Shown piece after piece: positions 10,455 to 21,818 of a stretch of DNA of 64,000 bases. Each line of letters opens with the position of its first letter. Position 1 is the first letter of the stretch. A program made the translations under genes and the position numbers. Source of the DNA: Congeria kusceri (taxonomy: Eukaryota > Mollusca > Bivalvia > Myida > Dreissenidae); the NCBI GenBank assembly GCA_027627225.1, contig CM051040.1:25651634-25715633 (forward strand), given 5' to 3'. Under the pieces are notes generated by a model, which worked only from the letters and a program-made list of their open reading frames with translations, was not told the origin of the DNA and did not search any database.

Positions 10455-13400
10455 GTTGGTTAGTTCCTTCTGCAAGCGTTGAATGTTGGAGTAACAGGTG
10501 GTTTCGTACCTGTAACTTTCGAAACCGGCATTTACTACACCGGAAATCAGGTTTATCATGTGGTCGTGATGTTCACGGTAGAGAACTAACAACGGCGTTT
10601 GTGGTTTATCTAGTTCGTATCTAATGCTGAATCGGTAATAACAGAACTTAAGCCAAGTTTGGATTACTCTATACGGAATAATTGAATAAAGTATGATATG
10701 CTAATATTTTATTTTAAACTTAAAGGGGCTGTATTAACAAAAAATTGTTTTCCTATTGTTCTTTAAATTATATTGTTTGATAGAAATGCGCTTTACTAAG
10801 ACATGTGCATTAAATAAATAAAAATAATGTATTACACAATCAAATAGTTGGAAAAAAAAAATAGCTAAAAAAACAAAACGAAAAAATTAAAACCCCAAGC
10901 TGGTATCGAACTCACGACTTAGGAGCCATATGAAGAATTGACAGTAGACAGCGATTTAACCAACTGCGATATCATTCCTGGTAAATGGGTCGTTTGTAAA
11001 CTATACTTACATAAAATGCTCACAATTATGACGTCAAAATGTAAACAGGAAAAGGGCCAAACAAACACAACCCATATAATAAATTAATTTTTATCTCAGA
11101 ATTGGTACACTCTTTTTCCATTATATATACTCTGTATTAAATGCCAGTATTAATATCTAAATTTCCGATTTTTTTTTAAAGAAATTGCCTGTAGGCCCTT
11201 TTCGATGATATAATCCCTTTAATCTTATCAAACAGTCTTTCAAGGGTAGGCTCAATTGTTAAACTGATTTACTGACTGCAGGTTATTGTTCGTATATATC
11301 TGGGTACATGCTTCAGATCTATATATAATCGTCATTTTTTTTGTTTCTTTTGTGGTGGCGGCGGCGTCCCCTTTAGTTTTTGCAGACAATAACTTTAGAA
11401 GTTTTTGTGCAATCATGAAACTTTAGTAAAGTATTAGTAGGCGTAAAAGGGAGGTTAAGTTCGGGTTTCAACATAATTGCTCTTATCGTACTTGAGTTAT
11501 GCCCCTTTAAAAAGTTCAAATAAGGCTTGTGCAGACAATAATTGAAAGAGTGTTTGTTCAATCATCATACAATTTTTAATTATCAATAGTTTGTGTAATC
11601 ATAAAAGGAAGGTCAAGTTCGGGTTTCGGCATTATTGCTTTGATCGTACTTGAGTTGTGCCTCTTTGTTTAAAAAATAGTTCAAATAAAGCGTGTGCAGA
11701 AAATAACTTGAGAAGTTTTTGTGCAATCATTATGAAACTTTAGGGAAGTGTTATTAGCTATAAAAGAAAAATTAAGTTCCATTTTCAGCGTAATTGCTCT
11801 TATCGAGTTATGCCCTTTTTAAATACAGTGCAAATAAGTCTTGTGCAGACATAACTTGAGAAGATTTTGTGCAGTCATTATGGATTTTAGGGAAGGCATA
11901 AAGGTTTAGTTCGATTTGGGGCATAATTATCCTTATTGTACTTGAGTTATGCCGCGTCAGGCGTCACGTCCGACTCTCGGAGTTATAGCTCTTTTAACGT
12001 TTTTTAAACAGAAATACGTATTTATTGAGTGCGATACCTATAATGTTATACACATGTAATGCTGTTTAGTTGTTTCTTTAGCACGACGTCATTCTGTGTC
12101 TCGGTAGTTACGACATACGGGTTGCTGAGAAAGGTGCGTTACTTTGGTTACAACAACTCGGTGACGTCATCGTTTTCTCTGGAAACACCGGAAAACTTAC
12201 AGAAGGTTAACCAGCTGTATTTGTATTACGCCCCCACAAAGTGGGAGGCATTAAGCATTGCACTTGTCCGTCGGTACATCTGTCCGTGCCTACGTCCCGA
12301 ATTTTTTTGGACTCGACTCCTCTTACACTGCTGGGCGGAATTCGCGCAAATTTTCACCGCTGAAGAAGCTTAACGTGTTGGTGATCGTAAAGACAGGAAT
12401 TTTGGCTGCGACCGATTTTGGCAGATTTATTACCCTTTGTCATTTTTTCCACTATAGAATATATACATCCCGAATTTTGTGGACTCAACTTCTCTTTAAC
12501 TGCTTGGCTGATTTTGATCAAACTTTCACAGCTGAAGAACCTTAACGTGTAGGTGATGGTTAAGGGCAGGAATGGCAGCGAGCATTTTGGGCAGAATTAT
12601 GGCTCTTTGTCGTTCTTTTTCCACTATAGAATATACACTTCCTGAAATTTGCTCTTTAACTGCTTGGTCGATTGCGCTCAAACTTTCACAGCTGAAGGAC
12701 CTTAACGTGTTGGTGATAGCAAAGGAAGGAATTTTGGCTGCGACTAATTTTGGCAGAGTTATGGCAATTTGCCATTTATCCACGAAATAATATATATGAA
12801 AATTAATTTGTGGAGGCAAATATAAGTGTTTGCGACACGCCCTCTGTAAGTGTCCAAACATGTGTCGTGGGGGCATCCGTGTCTGTGACGGTGTCCGGAC
12901 AAAAGCCCCTTGCTCAAAAGTCCCTTGGTGTAAAAATGCACACATGTACATTTAGCCCCTTGGTATATTTAACAGAGTGGAGATAAGTCCCTTGGTAGAT
13001 TTAACAAGATGTCTGTGACACATCTTGATGAAGTTTGCGTTCTATTCTGAAAGTAATAACTATTAGTAACAAATTTAGAACAAAATATGTATGCATAATC
13101 ATGATGGTCAGAAAGAAACCAGATTCTGTACTTTTTCGTCATTTTAATTGGACTTATTAAATAGACACGGAATCTTTTGAAATGTTACATCATACAAGAA
13201 TCTCAAGGACAAACCTTTCTAATTAGTCATGCGGGTTGGTTCAAATACTGTTTAGATTAGACAGGCTGTCGTAAATGAAATTTCCAATAAACGTACATAC
13301 CTTCTGTACAAGAATAGTTCTAAAAAGAATACTTTTATTTACGGTTTTAACAGTTATTTAGGCAAATTGTTTAAAATTCGTTGATTGATATATAACTAAT

Positions 13401-14722
13401 AATATATCGCATTACATAACTGAGATCATTTCATTTAAACTTTTGTGAATTTGATAGGGATGGCATAGAATACCAAAATCGGTATTCGAATATTCGCTTT
13501 CTTATTCAATCGAATATTCGAATAATCGCATAGATTAATATGTACTACATTTTTGTGTCCTAGTCGACACCATGTAAATAATGGTACCGAGTTTAAGTAC
13601 ACATTATCACCGTATCTTCATTTACAAATTGCCATATCATATTAATACGTCAATGGCATTAAGCATAAACCACTAAAGTCCAAAGCTAAGTGTTGATTTT
13701 TAATTAAGAATATTTGCAATAATCTACAATGCACATTTTTTATCAAGTTTTTAGCATATATGTTTATCGGCGAATTTGAGCAACGTTGTTACATTTCTCG
13801 GCTGTAATGACTGCCAATTGTGTGATCGCACTTTAGTTATTTGTTTTGTAATCCTTTCACAGTTTTAACTGCCTGATAAATGGTATGGCTTCATATTCTC
13901 GGACGTAATTGTGCATGACTGGCGACTAGACGCTTACCGCTGACACGGCCCCTATATTCATAATCTTTGACACTTGACACGGGGCTAATCGGGCAGGAAT
14001 GGGATGATCTATTGAAATCACGGTGTTATGTATCTACTGGTGAAATGCTGCTTTTAGGTTGAAAGCAAACTACTTTCTACAATCAATAAATTAATGTTTT
14101 AGAAAGCAATACACATTTGCGAATATTCGAATAGCGTTTTAACTATTAGAATAACGCTCATTCAATCGAATATTCGAATAGTTTTGCCATCCCTAGAATT
14201 TAGTTTTGCCATCCCTAGAATTTAATTAATGTATTTCACATATTTTTCTTGAAAGGATTGTGGGACAAACCAGAAGCGGAAGTGTTTGCAGACCGCGCTG
14301 CTGAGCTTGGTGTACCACGTGACCGGATGTACATAGAAAACAAATCTACCAACACCGGCGAGAATATACGATTTTCATGCAAGCTATTGCACAAAGAGAA
14401 TTTAACGCCATCATCACTAATATTGGTTCAGAAACCTTATATGGTGCGAAGAACGTTTGCGACTTTTATGAAACAATGGCCTGGTGATCCGGACAAGATG
14501 GCGGTGTCTGTGACGTCACCGGAAGTAGCCCTCTTGGATTACCCGAACGAGGCGACGGGTGATTTGCACGAGGTGATCAGTGTCATGGTAGGGGACATGG
14601 CGCGAATTGAACTGTATGAAACGAAAGGCTTCCAAATTCATCAGGATATACCAGATGACGTCAGCGCGGCGTATCGACAGCTGGCCGACAGTGGGAAGTT
14701 CACCTCGCATATGCCTACGTAA
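10365..14722 (+). CDS. YdcF/SanA-like DUF218 domain protein, three exons
   Basis: Exons are 10365-10454 (phase 0), 12082-12205 and 14256-14722. The middle exon ends one base into a Gly codon that exon 3 completes. The spliced frame is 226 codons plus stop, close to the usual length of the family. In order it has an N-terminal helix (NAEIIWEYLK), the Rossmann-like start HDVILCLGSYDIRVAE (31-46), VIVFSGNTGKLTEG (59-72), LWDKPEAEVFADRAAELGVP (73-92), the diagnostic IENKSTNTGENIRFS (98-112), and LILVQKPYMVRRTFATF. This is the DUF218 fold of bacterial YdcF/SanA and actinobacterial SCO4629-type proteins. No signal peptide or membrane segment is evident, so a soluble protein is likely. Its substrate is unknown to me; a nucleotide- or SAM-binding role has been proposed for YdcF, so any function here is inference. 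Confidence 0.88.
10891..10980 (-). repeat. Degenerate tRNA-like (SINE head) sequence
   Basis: On the minus strand there is a box-A-like TCGCAGTTGGTTAAATCGC and, about 50 bases on, a box-B-like GAGTTCGATACC. An A-rich run lies at its far end on the + strand (10848-10890). It cannot form a clean cloverleaf, so it is read as a tRNA-derived SINE remnant in intron 1 of the DUF218 gene. Confidence 0.5.
11370..11960. repeat. ~150-bp tandem repeat in DUF218 intron 1, four units
   Basis: Units share GTGCAGACAATAACTT, TTTTTGTGCAATCAT, AGGTTAAGTTCGGGTTTC, CATAATTGCTCTTATCGTA and CTTGAGTTATGCCC. The units are diverged. No coding function is seen. Confidence 0.65.
12082..12205 (+). CDS. DUF218 gene exon 2
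   Basis: 124 bp. The acceptor is TTTCTTTAG and the donor is AGAAG|GTTAAC. The correct frame reads HDVILCLGSYDIRVAE...DVIVFSGNTGKLTE plus the first base of Gly72. It was found by searching for the family's missing middle segment: the longer chance frame over this interval (12059-12373) is a different frame and has no resemblance to the family. Confidence 0.85.
12219..13440. repeat. Dispersed repeat family B, longer copy (second copy at 58.3 kb)
   Basis: Starts with TACGCCCCCACAAAGTGGGA and contains several diverged units with TTTTGGCTGCGACC, CCTTAACGTG and ACTATAGAATATA. It then runs into a unique tail (CCTTGCTCAAAAGTCCCTTG). From about 12400 to 13250 it closely matches 58312-59178, which is then interrupted by the LINE poly(A) tract. 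It is a noncoding mobile repeat of unknown class in intron 2 of the DUF218 gene. Confidence 0.7.
13455..14197. mobile_element. hAT-like MITE with TAGGGATGGCA ends
   Basis: The left end TAGGGATGGCA and right end TTTTGCCATCCCTA are inverted repeats, with subterminal CGAATATTCGAATA palindromes. Flanks read GAATTTGA and GAATTTAG, compatible with a decayed 8-bp target duplication. A second short TTTTGCCATCCCTA follows at about 14203-14217. There is no transposase frame. It ends about 60 bases before the exon 3 acceptor. Confidence 0.65.
14256..14722 (+). CDS. DUF218 gene exon 3 (terminal)
   Basis: 467 bp including the TAA stop. The acceptor is TTTTTCTTGAAAG. It encodes most of the domain, LWDKPEAEVFADRAAELGVP through IENKSTNTGENIRFS and a C-terminal region with DLHEVISVMVGDMARIELYE. 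Codon choice is unremarkable. No AATAAA is seen until the palindrome at about 15246, so the poly(A) site is uncertain. Confidence 0.88.
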
Positions 14723-15230
14723 CATTTCTGCTCTTATTTTAAGATAAATTATATTAATTTAAAGTAGATCTGTCTGCAACTGACTGGTCTGGACTTAAAA
14801 CGATGACCTACTAAGATACTAGTAATTAATTAGGCTATCCTATTCAGCTAAAGCAGGTTGTCGGATATATCAGATATTGAATGGAGTTCGAAGCCTCAGC
14901 GATCTAAAGTGCAGATATGTCATACACGCATTCCAAATTTAAAATCATGTATGAACATTTTTGGCAACATAGGTATAATAATGAACAGTTTGGCACTCAA
15001 TGTCATTAATTGACGCAGTTCTGTAGTGCACACTTTAAAAACATTGATTCTAACATGACACCCGCTAATTTTATTTATATACAAAGAACAAAATTATCGT
15101 TTTTAAACCACACATCAACAACGCAAAAAAAAGTTCCGGTTCTGAGCGGAGCATTGTACAAAGTAGTTCCAATTACAGTTGCAAAAACATATGCCAAATC
15201 AGGTTAGAATCGAAATAATTTTCGCAATAT

Positions 15231-15359
15231 CGTTGTTTATCGGCCAATAAACAACTCTTTGTCGTTCTGATGCATGACTATTAAACAACTCAGGCTAACG
15301 CCCTCGTGGTTTAATTCCTTCGCATCAGAACTCCAATGTTTATTGGCCGATAAACAACG
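15231..15359. repeat. Nested palindrome element, copy 2
   Basis: A perfect 23-bp outer inverted repeat (15231-15253 with 15337-15359; GTTGTTTATCGGCCAATAAA side), middle arms GTTCTGATGC/GCATCAGAAC identical to copy 1 at 9333, and an inner TTAAAC/GTTTAA pair. The outer arms differ in sequence from copy 1 beyond GTTGTTTATC, yet remain self-complementary. Confidence 0.8.
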
Positions 15360-15548
15360 ATAAATCTAAATTATTTCTTAAATAGAGTGTATGATCTGCG
15401 ACTTGAATTCATTTGCATGTCATACTGTTCGTGCACTAGACTGACAAATCAAAACTATTAATTTCTCAAATGGTACTTTGGTAAATTTGCTTTCTTACCT
15501 TGTTTGGTATTACACCAATGTCGTGTTCATGTTGCAATACATTTTTTG

Positions 15549-15694
15549 ATTTAGTTCCTACAAACCTACGCGACAGAATAATTGCTTTAGTAATTTCTAA
15601 ATTGAAAAGTTATTTGAAACGCGAGTTCATTAAAAGTTCAATGAATGCCTCTATTGAAGAGTTCAGAGTGTTTAATTGTAATGACTATAATTAA
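15549..15694 (+). CDS. Possible terminal exon of an unrecognised gene
   Basis: After an acceptor-like TTTTTTGATTTAG comes an open frame of about 48 residues (VPTNLRDRIIALVISKLKSY then LKREFIKSSMNASIEEFRVF...DYN) ending in TAA. The diverged duplicate near 24298-24441 keeps the same stop and many similar residues (FKRDFIKS..IASIEPFRLF..EYN) but has internal stops. This suggests a once-coding segment. I recognise no family, and no upstream exon or promoter was found. It could be a chance frame in a noncoding duplication. Confidence 0.2.
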
Positions 15695-15719
15695 GAAGCT
15701 TTAAATATTAGATAGACAA

Positions 15720-16914
15720 CATGTATACATGTAGTTAATGTTTTTCGTTAAATACAAGTTTCAAGTTGTATCAATTTAAATTTCAATGAATAGAAATTAA
15801 GAATGTTATTACAAATATACAGTGGGTTTAGAGGTGTATAATGCTTGTCGGAAAGAAAGAGATAAAAGACAACCTAATATAGGTCTGACATGACAAAACG
15901 TGGATGACGTTTGACTGACTAACACTGGTTGAATGACACGAACTATGCTAAATAAATCACTCATTACATCAAATGTCTTTATGTATCTCCATTATTTGCC
16001 GAAAAGCGTAAGTCGTTCGATTAAAGGCCCATATCTGGAAGAAAAGTAATCATGCCACCTTATTATTACTTATTAATAGTAACTTCTCGACGTTGATTTA
16101 TATTGCGTATTCGTATGTTAAGACGTATTGTATTCACATTGTTTCACAACGTACATAAGATCTTATGATAAAACGTGCTTCTCTCTGCATTATCCATACC
16201 TGCGCATTGTCTCCTGGAAACAAGTAAGCCGTATAGAAAATACTAGGAGTTCGTTTTTCGGCGTAGCTGTCTAAGATCACTTTTGACCTAGATTTCTTGC
16301 GATAATTATGCAGCGGGAAAATTGAATGCCAATAGAATTTGGAAAATTTTCTATTTTTAGGGAATGCAACCTTACAATAATGGTTTAATGTATACCAACA
16401 ACTGTTGCATATTTTGGGGGATTAAAATGTACATAATTGTTTACATAAGCGGTTAAAATAAAATAATACATAGTGTTACTAAAAATAGTAACAATTTGAC
16501 GTCGATTACGGGCCGTTACGCGGCTCCGCTGAGCCGATATAATTATAATTGGCCGCGGCCGATTTTTCGATAATCGAAGAGAATCCGATCGCGCGACGTG
16601 AACGACCACGAATGGCGTATTTAGTCAAACTTAAACGGTTATATACGAAAATGCAAATACTGAATATTAACGAAAGTTTATAGTTAAATTGATTAAATAG
16701 ATATACGATCTATAGCCTATGCATCTTTTAGTTTGAGAAAAAGAATCACTGAACAAAAGAGAACAGATCGGAAACTTTTACTGTACCTCAATTTCAATCC
16801 ATTGCTTCCAACAATAAAAATCCAACAATACTGTAAGCACTTCAATTCCATTGTCTTGTATCCATAAGCCTTAATTTTTAACAATCATGATATTAATCTC
16901 ATGTGAACCATTAT
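15720..16914. other. No gene seen
   Basis: AT-rich sequence continuing the local duplication to about 16320, then unique DNA. A GC-rich patch at 16500-16600 (TTACGGGCCGTTACGCGGCT, ATTGGCCGCGGCCGA) resembles the palindromic element at 17535 but does not fold as well. No exon is supported. Confidence 0.4.
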
Positions 16915-17146
16915 GGGCCCAGTTGCTCAAAACTTTAACGTCCAATTAAGCTAACAGCCGTTAACTTTTGGATGAAGATATTTATGTAAATTAAATGTAA
17001 CAATTGTAGACTCTGTGTTTATTCTAAATAAATTGGTATGCTCAAATAATTTTCAAATGTTTCATTAGCAAGTTGCTTGTAATACTGATTTTATTTACAT
17101 CTAAAGTTAGCTTAATCAGCCGTTAAAGTTTTCAGCAACTGGGCCC
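16915..17146. mobile_element. MITE with GGGCCCAGTTGCT ends
   Basis: 26-bp terminal inverted repeats, GGGCCCAGTTGCTCAAAACT on the left and its complement at 17121-17146 on the right, with inner AGCTAACAGCCGTTAA-like pairs. The element is 232 bp long with no coding frame. Its ends begin GGGCC like the other MITEs at 43244 and 51323. Confidence 0.75.
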
Positions 17147-17534
17147 TGACCAGAAACACGATTTACGAAATCGCAATGACTGGTCAGAACGTTTGATTTT
17201 ATTCGATTCAAAGTCTCAAAATATATTATTTATCCAACTGACACATTCATCATTCAAAATTCGTCCATGCATGATTTATTAAACTAATAGTAATGTATTT
17301 TACTAAAAATTAAAGCAAACACGACATAACGTTGTCACAACAAAACTGCGAGTCCAGCGAAAACTGGTTTGTTTCGTCACTGGTTTTCTGTTTAGAATTG
17401 CGTCACGTATTGCGTAATTTGTTGAATGTTAAATAAAAGTAGGGAAAGTTTGTTTGGTGTTTTTGTTAACATTTTGTGTAATAAAGAAAGTAACATGATT
17501 CTTTTCTTGTGACAGGATAATATGTATTATAAAC

Positions 17535-17661
17535 GATAATATACGACAGAGCTGGGCCGGGCGTCTATAATCGGCCCTAGCCGTATAACGGCCCTCGGGC
17601 CGTTATATCGGCAGCGGGCCGATTATAGATGCCCGGCCCAGCTCTGCCGTATATTATTGTC
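17535..17661. repeat. 127-bp near-perfect GC-rich palindrome
   Basis: The left arm starts GATAATATACGACAGAGCTG and continues GGCCGGGCGTCTATAATCGG. The right arm (17596-17661) is its reverse complement with only a few mismatches and a very short centre near 17597. The word ATAATATACGGCAGAGCTGG recurs at about 44187 beside another palindrome. It is a hairpin-forming foldback element with no protein. Confidence 0.8.
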
Positions 17662-18069
17662 TAAGTTATAAACATTTCTTCCACATACACTCTAGAACTG
17701 AACATTTGTATGAACATATTTTCTCATTGTATGTCAAGAACAGAATATTATATTCGTTCTCAGAATTGATCCACTGTTTTGTTTAGCCTAGCGGTACGCT
17801 CTATAAATAACAATTGATTCTAGGGAGTTCAACACACTCAGAATCATTCTAAAATTAGCGCGCGTTTAGCTTTCGGTGTATAGCTGTTATAATATACATG
17901 CATCAATTAGCGTCCAGAGAATCATAAGAGCGAATATTTCAATAAATTGGCATTTTTTTAAATAAACTTATTGTGCATGTTAATTTGAAATTGATTGGTG
18001 GTTGCGTTCTATTAAGAATTAAATAGAATTGCACATTTCAATCAACTTCTCCAGTAGATGTTAATCAAC

Positions 18070-21000
18070 CTCCCAGCCAGCAAGCATATATCGGATAGAT
18101 ATCGGTATATCGATATCGCATGGACAAAACGGCCCGATATCTATCCGTTATCCCTAGCAAGCATGTACCTACTGTACATATCGAATAGATATCGGCCAGT
18201 TGTCGGCTATTGATATAATAATTCGATATCTATCCGTTATCTATCCGATATAGTATTGGTGAAAAATAAAAAGTAGATGTATACATTTAGTGTATGTGAT
18301 ATGTTAAACAAATCCATGAGTGGCATTTTTTCAATAGGTGTTACGTTGTCGTCATTTTAGGTAACGATGTCGGATCGATGTAGGGCAGATATCGTTCATG
18401 GCAAGCAGTAATTTCTCTTTATTTTCATGAAATTATTTATGTATATCAATCCGGCAATACTAAAGAGTAGTTTACTGAAATGAATGTGCTTTCTATGACT
18501 TCACAAATCTTATTTGAAATAGCTTCGAAATATTTTCGTCGAACAAATCGTTTTCGGTTGGCGCAAAATTCTTGTTCGTTAAAACTTTAACCGTTGATCT
18601 CCAGGAAGGAAAGTAACATTAAAATGTTCAGTTTCCTCTTCAACGCAGAAAAAACAACAAGAAGTAAGTACTTATGACTATTTGTAGACATCGTGTTTCT
18701 TTATATCAGCTATTCAAAGTCTTGTAGGAGTAGAAAAATCCAGGTTATTGAAATGTAACGTATTTTCGCGAGTGTTGTATATTATTATTACTTGAATATT
18801 AGTAGATCTATATTACGATACTGTTTTGTCATATCTACGTATGTAAGTATTTACAGCGAGATAAGTTAGTTTTTTACATGTTACAGGTTCAATATACTTC
18901 AAATATTTGTATTTTAAAGGCTTACAGTTTAAATTTATTTTTATAATTTTAACAGTATTGTATACATTATATTTAAAGGGACTTGTTCATATATTTTTGT
19001 ATTTGTTTGTAGTATGCCGTTCATTGTCTTAACTTAACAGATTTCAGCATCGACAAAAAAAAAAGAAAAGAAAAAAGTTGCTCCCACCGGGGTTCGAACC
19101 TCCGACCTCTAGATAAAAAGGCTACCGCCTAAACCACTCAGCCATTCCAACTTTTATATGTAGGGATGCATTATATATTTTATTAAATGACTGTATAATT
19201 TATGTAAGCGATCCCTGTGTTGTCAGGAATTTTAACGAAAACAACAGAAACACTCCAAATTATTCCATCGTTTAGCGTTACAAACGCTTTTCTAAATTTC
19301 CACTGATGATTACTCATTAACAAAACGGTATTTACAGTATGTCCTTTGTGTTATTTCGCTCCTTTATATATGCTATTCTTTCATTGTGGGAATCTGCGAC
19401 AAAAAGTTGGAAAATTGTCAGTTGGCCAATCTGTGAACTGGTCCCTTTAAATAAATGAATACACTAAACTAATGAACCCACAATTAAAACAAATTATAAT
19501 GCAAACAATTTTGTTTTCGGACGAATTACCTGCTTCGCAATGGTGGCTCTTGGGCCTCTTTGGATGACAATAAGGTCTTGGACTTGATAACGTTTATCAC
19601 TGACAAACCGGCTGCATATCAAGATGGACAGTATCATCTAATTTGAATTTGTCATTTGGAAAGATGAAGGTAATCAAATATACATTGGATGTAGTAATAC
19701 TTGGTCAGAACATGCAGTTCACTCGTGTTGATGTGAGCAAGTTAGTAACACATTGTTTAAGCAGTTTCTGCATAACACCATTGCAGAGATCAAGTACAAT
19801 TTCTCCAACTCTGATTTAATAATTATTATTATGACTCAACATTTTCTGTGTAATATTGTTACAGTTATGTAACATTGGAGTGTATAGTAAAACATTTATT
19901 GCATTTCTTTATATGGCTACAATTATTAATGGAACTACTTTATGTGATCTAAAGTTTAATTTACATACATTCCAGCTGCCAGTGACATACATGGCCTGCT
20001 TCGAACAACGCCATTATCATTATCGGGTGGAATGCTGCATCAAACACTGACTAAGGAATTTGACTGAGATTAAGAACAGTGGATAAAAATCATTCTACTA
20101 ATCATTAATATCATGAAGACTTCTAAAGTAAACACTCTTAAATGTGTGATAGGGACTGGAAAGTTCCAATTTATGAAGTTATTTTTAATTACTATAACCA
20201 CAATTCTTAATAACAAGTGTACTATGTGGTTTATTACAAAAAAATAATAATTAATGACACATTCTGTTTAGTGTTAATTAATTGTTTGACATGTTTTTGT
20301 GAAGACATGCAAAGGTTTTAGAGTTCTGATTCTTGTTAAAGATGTGATGCAACCTACATATGATGCTAACAAATTACATGTAATTAATATATATAATCTT
20401 GACTGAACCATACAGTAGTTTTCTTTTCTTTGCAAAATTAAATGTAAAAATTGTGTGAGGATAACAAAGAAACCATATTATCAAGGATGCTTTTGGAAGC
20501 ACAATATTGTCAAATGTGTTGTTGTTTTTTTGTATTTCAGTGTGTTTACACTTTTTACTGGAATTGTCTTCGATTTTGTTTTAATTTCCAGTTTGGATTC
20601 GAATCAGATTTCCCTTTGTTTATATGATTTTTAAATATTTAGTTTTATCTAAATTAAGGTCATTGAAATGCGGAAATTTCAATTTGATACTAAATGTATA
20701 ATACAATTAATTGTCGGTTAAGTATTGCTGAATTATTAACTTTTTCAATTTTGTTGCACTGGTTTTATAGCATGTATGATGGTGGATGATGCTAATATTC
20801 ATAAATAACTTACATGTTGATAGAAAGCTTTTGTAACTGTTTTCATTGGCAATTAAACTTACAATAAATGATTTCATTTCTTAGCTTTTTCTTGGTTACT
20901 GTCACATCACTGACATGTTGTAAGTGACTTTTTATACAAACCTATAAGATTTCAAGGTGACATGTCCTTTAATGTTTTTAGCTATAAACTCGTAACTGAT

Positions 21001-21818
21001 TTAAATATTAATTAAAAATGAAGTCGTTGAAAGATCATATAAACCTTTGTTTAAATAAATAGTGTATACATTCCCTTGATGATTTTCTATTGCTTCTGTT
21101 TTATTTATCACAGCTTTTAGGGATTGTCTTATTATAATTGGGTTCTCAAACGTATGAAATGTTTTGAGAAGATAGAATTAGATGTAGTTATTAAAAATGA
21201 AGATATGTACACTTTCTTGAGTGTTATTCCAAATTGCTCATCATTTTGAAATTTAGCATTAAAATAAACAAGTGTGGTTATCAATTCCAAAGATATTGAC
21301 AACATCGTCGAATAGATATCGGACCAATGTAGGCTTGCTAGCTTGAACGATATTGGCCCGATGTCCATCCGATATACGTCCGATAAACAATGCTCCGATA
21401 TCTATCCGATCAAATGCTGATGGGCAAAACGTTGATTTAAAACATATCGGATAGATACCGGACCGATGTAGGCTTGTTTTCTGGCACGATATTGGCCCGA
21501 TGTCTATCCGATATGTATCCGATATGCAACGCTTCGATGACGGCCCGATCAAATGCCGATGGGCAAAACGTTGATCGGATAGATATCGCGAGCGATATTT
21601 ATCCGAGATATTTTAAACATTGCGGATAGATGTCGGACCGATGTAGTCTCGCTTTCTGGGTCGATTTTGGCCCGATGTCTATCCGATATGCAATGCTTCG
21701 ATGACGGCCCGATCAAATGCCGATGGGCAAAACGTTGATCGGATAGATCGATAGCTATCCGATATTCAGAACATATCGGATAGATATCGGACCAATGTAG
21801 GCTTGCTGGCTGGGCTAT
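18070..21818. mobile_element. Possible 3.7-kb inverted-repeat element with ATCGGATAGATATCGG clusters
   Basis: CCCAGCCAGCAAGC near 18074 is matched by its complement GCTTGCTGGCTGGG near 21803. Both ends are loaded with GATATCTATCCG and CGGATAGATATCGG words; the right end (21300-21815) holds about four diverged tandem copies including GATGGGCAAAACGTTGATCG. The interior has no transposase frame. A start-codon/donor pair at about 18624 (MFSFLFNAEKTTR then GTAAGT) is the only exon-like item. No clear target duplication is seen, so the boundaries are tentative. Confidence 0.45.
19078..19152 (-). repeat. tRNA-derived SINE head or tRNA pseudogene
   Basis: On the minus strand, box A TGGCTGAGTGGTTTAGG and box B GGTTCGAACCC are correctly spaced, and the 3' part CCCCGGTGGGAGCAAC is tRNA-Leu/Ser-like. 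It is followed on the + strand side by an A-rich run (19056-19076). Acceptor-stem pairing is imperfect, so it is taken as a SINE rather than a working tRNA gene. Confidence 0.6.

Larger units (their letters stand above)
14770..16320. repeat. Local segmental duplication, copy 1 (copy 2 at 23.2-25.0 kb)
   Basis: Collinear similarity to 23220-24800 includes CTGCAACTG, GATATATCAGATA, GACGCAGTT versus GACGCTGTT, CGCGAGTTCATTAAAAGT versus CGCGATTTTATTAAAAGT, and GAAAGAGATAAAAG. Copy 2 is interrupted by extra MITEs, whereas this copy carries the palindrome at 15231. It starts just after the DUF218 gene. Confidence 0.65.

Noticed and set aside
12059..12373. 104-codon frame across DUF218 exon 2
   Set aside because: Wrong frame: the family motifs GSYDIRVAE and VIVFSGN are in the frame starting at 12082.
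19078..19152. Functional tRNA gene
   Set aside because: Boxes A and B are good, but the acceptor stem and overall fold are imperfect and A-rich DNA adjoins it; a SINE head is more likely. The same reasoning applies to 55517 and 41210.
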